A stretch of DNA of 64,000 nt from Datisca glomerata (Eukaryota; Streptophyta; Magnoliopsida; Cucurbitales; Datiscaceae), in NCBI GenBank assembly GCA_003255025.1, contig QANY01002293.1, positions 1 through 64,000 on the forward strand, given 5' to 3'. Positions 62,072 through 64,000 of this stretch are shown one piece after another. A program made the translations under genes and the position numbers. Within the stretch, counting starts at the first letter, position 1, and the number at the start of each line of letters is the position of its first letter. Under the pieces are notes generated by a model. That model was not told where the DNA came from, did no database searches, and saw only the letters and a program-made list of their open reading frames with translations.

Positions 62072-64000
62072 GTAATCCACCCTTTTTATTCTATTCTACT
62101 TCTGAAATGGGACATTTCAATAGCAGCTTTTAAAATAATTGTACTTTCTTGTAGTTTTTTGCCATAGTATTTCAATATAGTTTTTCTCTTACTAAAAAAT
62201 AAACTCTGTTTTACCAGTATTTCACATTTGATTTGTTCAATGGAGTCACTTTCTGTAGATGAGTATATTGATAGATAGGGTTGGATACGACTTGGCTTTT
62301 CAACCATTATGATTTTGAGTTTTTTCATAAATCGTTATGCGCATTCTCTCTCATGAATACAAAACCTATGTATTAATGAGGAATGGTATCAATCATATAT
62401 TTATTTACTTTAACACTTTAGTTGTTCAGTGATTGGGTATTTGGTGGAGATCTTTGTTTAAACATCCTTGGTACTCTTTATGTCTCTAATATATTTGCTT
62501 TTAATAATTTACCTTAAAATGTGGAAAATGATGCTTATGAAAATATACATTTTAGAAAGAGAAAAGGTTTGCTCTACTTGCATTGATATCAATGTATTTT
62601 AAACATGATTTTATTATTTTCAAACATATGGTGAGTGTTCAAAACTGACCTCAATTTCTTCATGTTGTTTGTTTTCTTATTTTGTTTTTCCTCAGTCTTG
62701 TCCAACTACCTCTCTTTCTTGATCTGTAAATATTTGGTTTCTCGTTTCAGTTACTTGAGGCTTTATGCTTTTGTGTGGGTGTTACTCTATTGTTATGTTG
62801 TGTATGCTTAGTTACTCTTTCATTTGGTATCTTTGTTTAGTTGCTCTTTTAGATGCCTTACCTTCTAACTAATGTGGCAGGTGAAAGTGGGGAACATCAT
62901 TGAAAGAAAAGGTCAATTTTAACTGCAAAGACAAACTTGAAATGTGATTCTCGCTTATCAGTTTGCTTTGGATTTAATTGTTTCTCATAGTATATATCAG
63001 GTACTTGCTGATCATTTTACTTGTAGTTAATCAATAATGTTAATCAATAAGGAAGGGGAAAAGCTACAATTAATGTTACTTTCTTAAACTTGAAATTACA
63101 ATTCTGGTTCCTAACTTTCTTAAACATGAATTATAAAGCGCTTGTAAGAAGCATCAAAACTTTAAACAGTTTAAAAAATACATCTTCATCCGCTAATATA
63201 AGTTTCAGTACTTCAATTGGTCCATGATCATTTGAGTAGGATTCTATGATTCCCTTACATAGTACCACAACTTTAAGAGTCCATTCTTTTTGAAAAGCAT
63301 ACAATTCTCTTATCAAGGTGTTGCAAGCCATGACTCTGTTTCAAGAGCGCTTATAGGTAGAAATCTGAAAATGAAACTACTGATTATAGGTAGAAATCTG
63401 AAACAAAACACTCTGGGAACCTGGGAATTCTAGTATGAGGAAATGTGGCTTATGAGCGGGGTGGATATTATATAAGAAAGAAATTAATGTGAAATTGATG
63501 AAAACTGTTTGGTGGTACTTGGGATGGCACTGTTCGATATTTAATGTGAAGGATTGCACTCTTTGGAGTGTCAGTTGCACTCCTATTTGTTGTGTTTAAC
63601 TATAATATTGGACATCTTAGTTTCAAACATAATTTATGTCAACTGTCATGTTCTAAATGTTCTTGTCTAGAATATTTTATGTTGAAAATTAGTACTTTAC
63701 TAATTCAAGTTCATCGTATTGTAATTTTCTGGATTTAAATTAGTACTTTACTAATTCAAAATCATGATACTGTAATTTTTTGGATTTAATTTTATTGATT
63801 ATTTTGAACAGTAAGCAAATATTACCCTTTCTTTATGTTCATAGCTCATTCAAAACATGTATATAGTTTGGCGCCACGAGTATTTTGGACAGTTTTATTC
63901 ATTAAATATTTTTTTAGTGCATCCGTGGTGAAGTGATCTTTCTTTTCAAATCTGTGAAGTAAATCAGGGACTGAGTTATGAAGAGTTGTTAGGAGACAGT
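62072..64000. other. Non-coding DNA to the window end, nothing recognised
   Basis: T-rich, intron-like composition. Frames such as 63131-63331 (-) and 63377-63580 (-) have no domain. A short duplication of ATTAGTACTTTACTAATTCAA occurs near 63689 and 63739. Confidence 0.4.

Overview
This window is nuclear DNA from a flowering plant. It is AT-rich, has spliced genes with GT/AG introns, plant-type Ty1/copia and Ty3/gypsy retrotransposons, Mutator-like elements and plant-specific gene families. The protein families and the copia polyproteins look like those of eudicots. My best guess is Cucurbitaceae, but this rests on family resemblance from memory and is only an inference.

Layout. Positions 1-850 hold the edge of an LTR element lying against a LINE reverse-transcriptase fragment. 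Positions 3300-19839 are one old Tat-type Ty3/gypsy element: LTRs at 3300-4025 and 19189-19839, a broken pol, and a decayed antisense ORF. A Ty1/copia element (9426-18902) has inserted inside it. Positions 20296-41900 are the gene island, with four host genes. These are a cytosolic asparaginyl-tRNA synthetase of the SYNC2 type (+, 8 exons, 612 aa), a RABA5-type Rab GTPase (+, 2 exons, 216 aa), a 14-exon class 3 lipase fused to a P-loop GTPase-like domain (-, 1023 aa), and a monoacylglycerol-lipase/caffeoylshikimate-esterase-like hydrolase (-, 324 aa). All four models keep an open frame across every junction. From memory, the first three match, in order, the Arabidopsis neighbours At3g07420, At3g07410 and At3g07400, so this looks like a conserved microsyntenic block.

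Positions 43381-46956 are a Mutator-like element with a perfect 9-bp target duplication, degenerate terminal inverted repeats and a broken MuDR-type transposase. Arrays of a palindromic CTACACG/CGTGTAG motif fill its 5' region, its intron and its 3' region. Positions 49546-59578 are a second, older Ty1/copia element. Its left LTR contains a solo LTR of the first copia family, and LTR plus leader have been duplicated in tandem. Near the right end (61727-62071) is an exon resembling the ribosome-assembly AAA+ ATPase midasin. It is split by nine perfect 20-bp repeats that shift its frame.

The host genes encode unrelated housekeeping functions (translation, vesicle traffic, lipid or ester hydrolysis) and do not form an obvious pathway. 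The most unusual items are the palindrome-filled Mutator-like element, the minisatellite in the midasin-like exon, the altered class II synthetase motifs, the lipase-GTPase fusion and the LTR-leader duplication.
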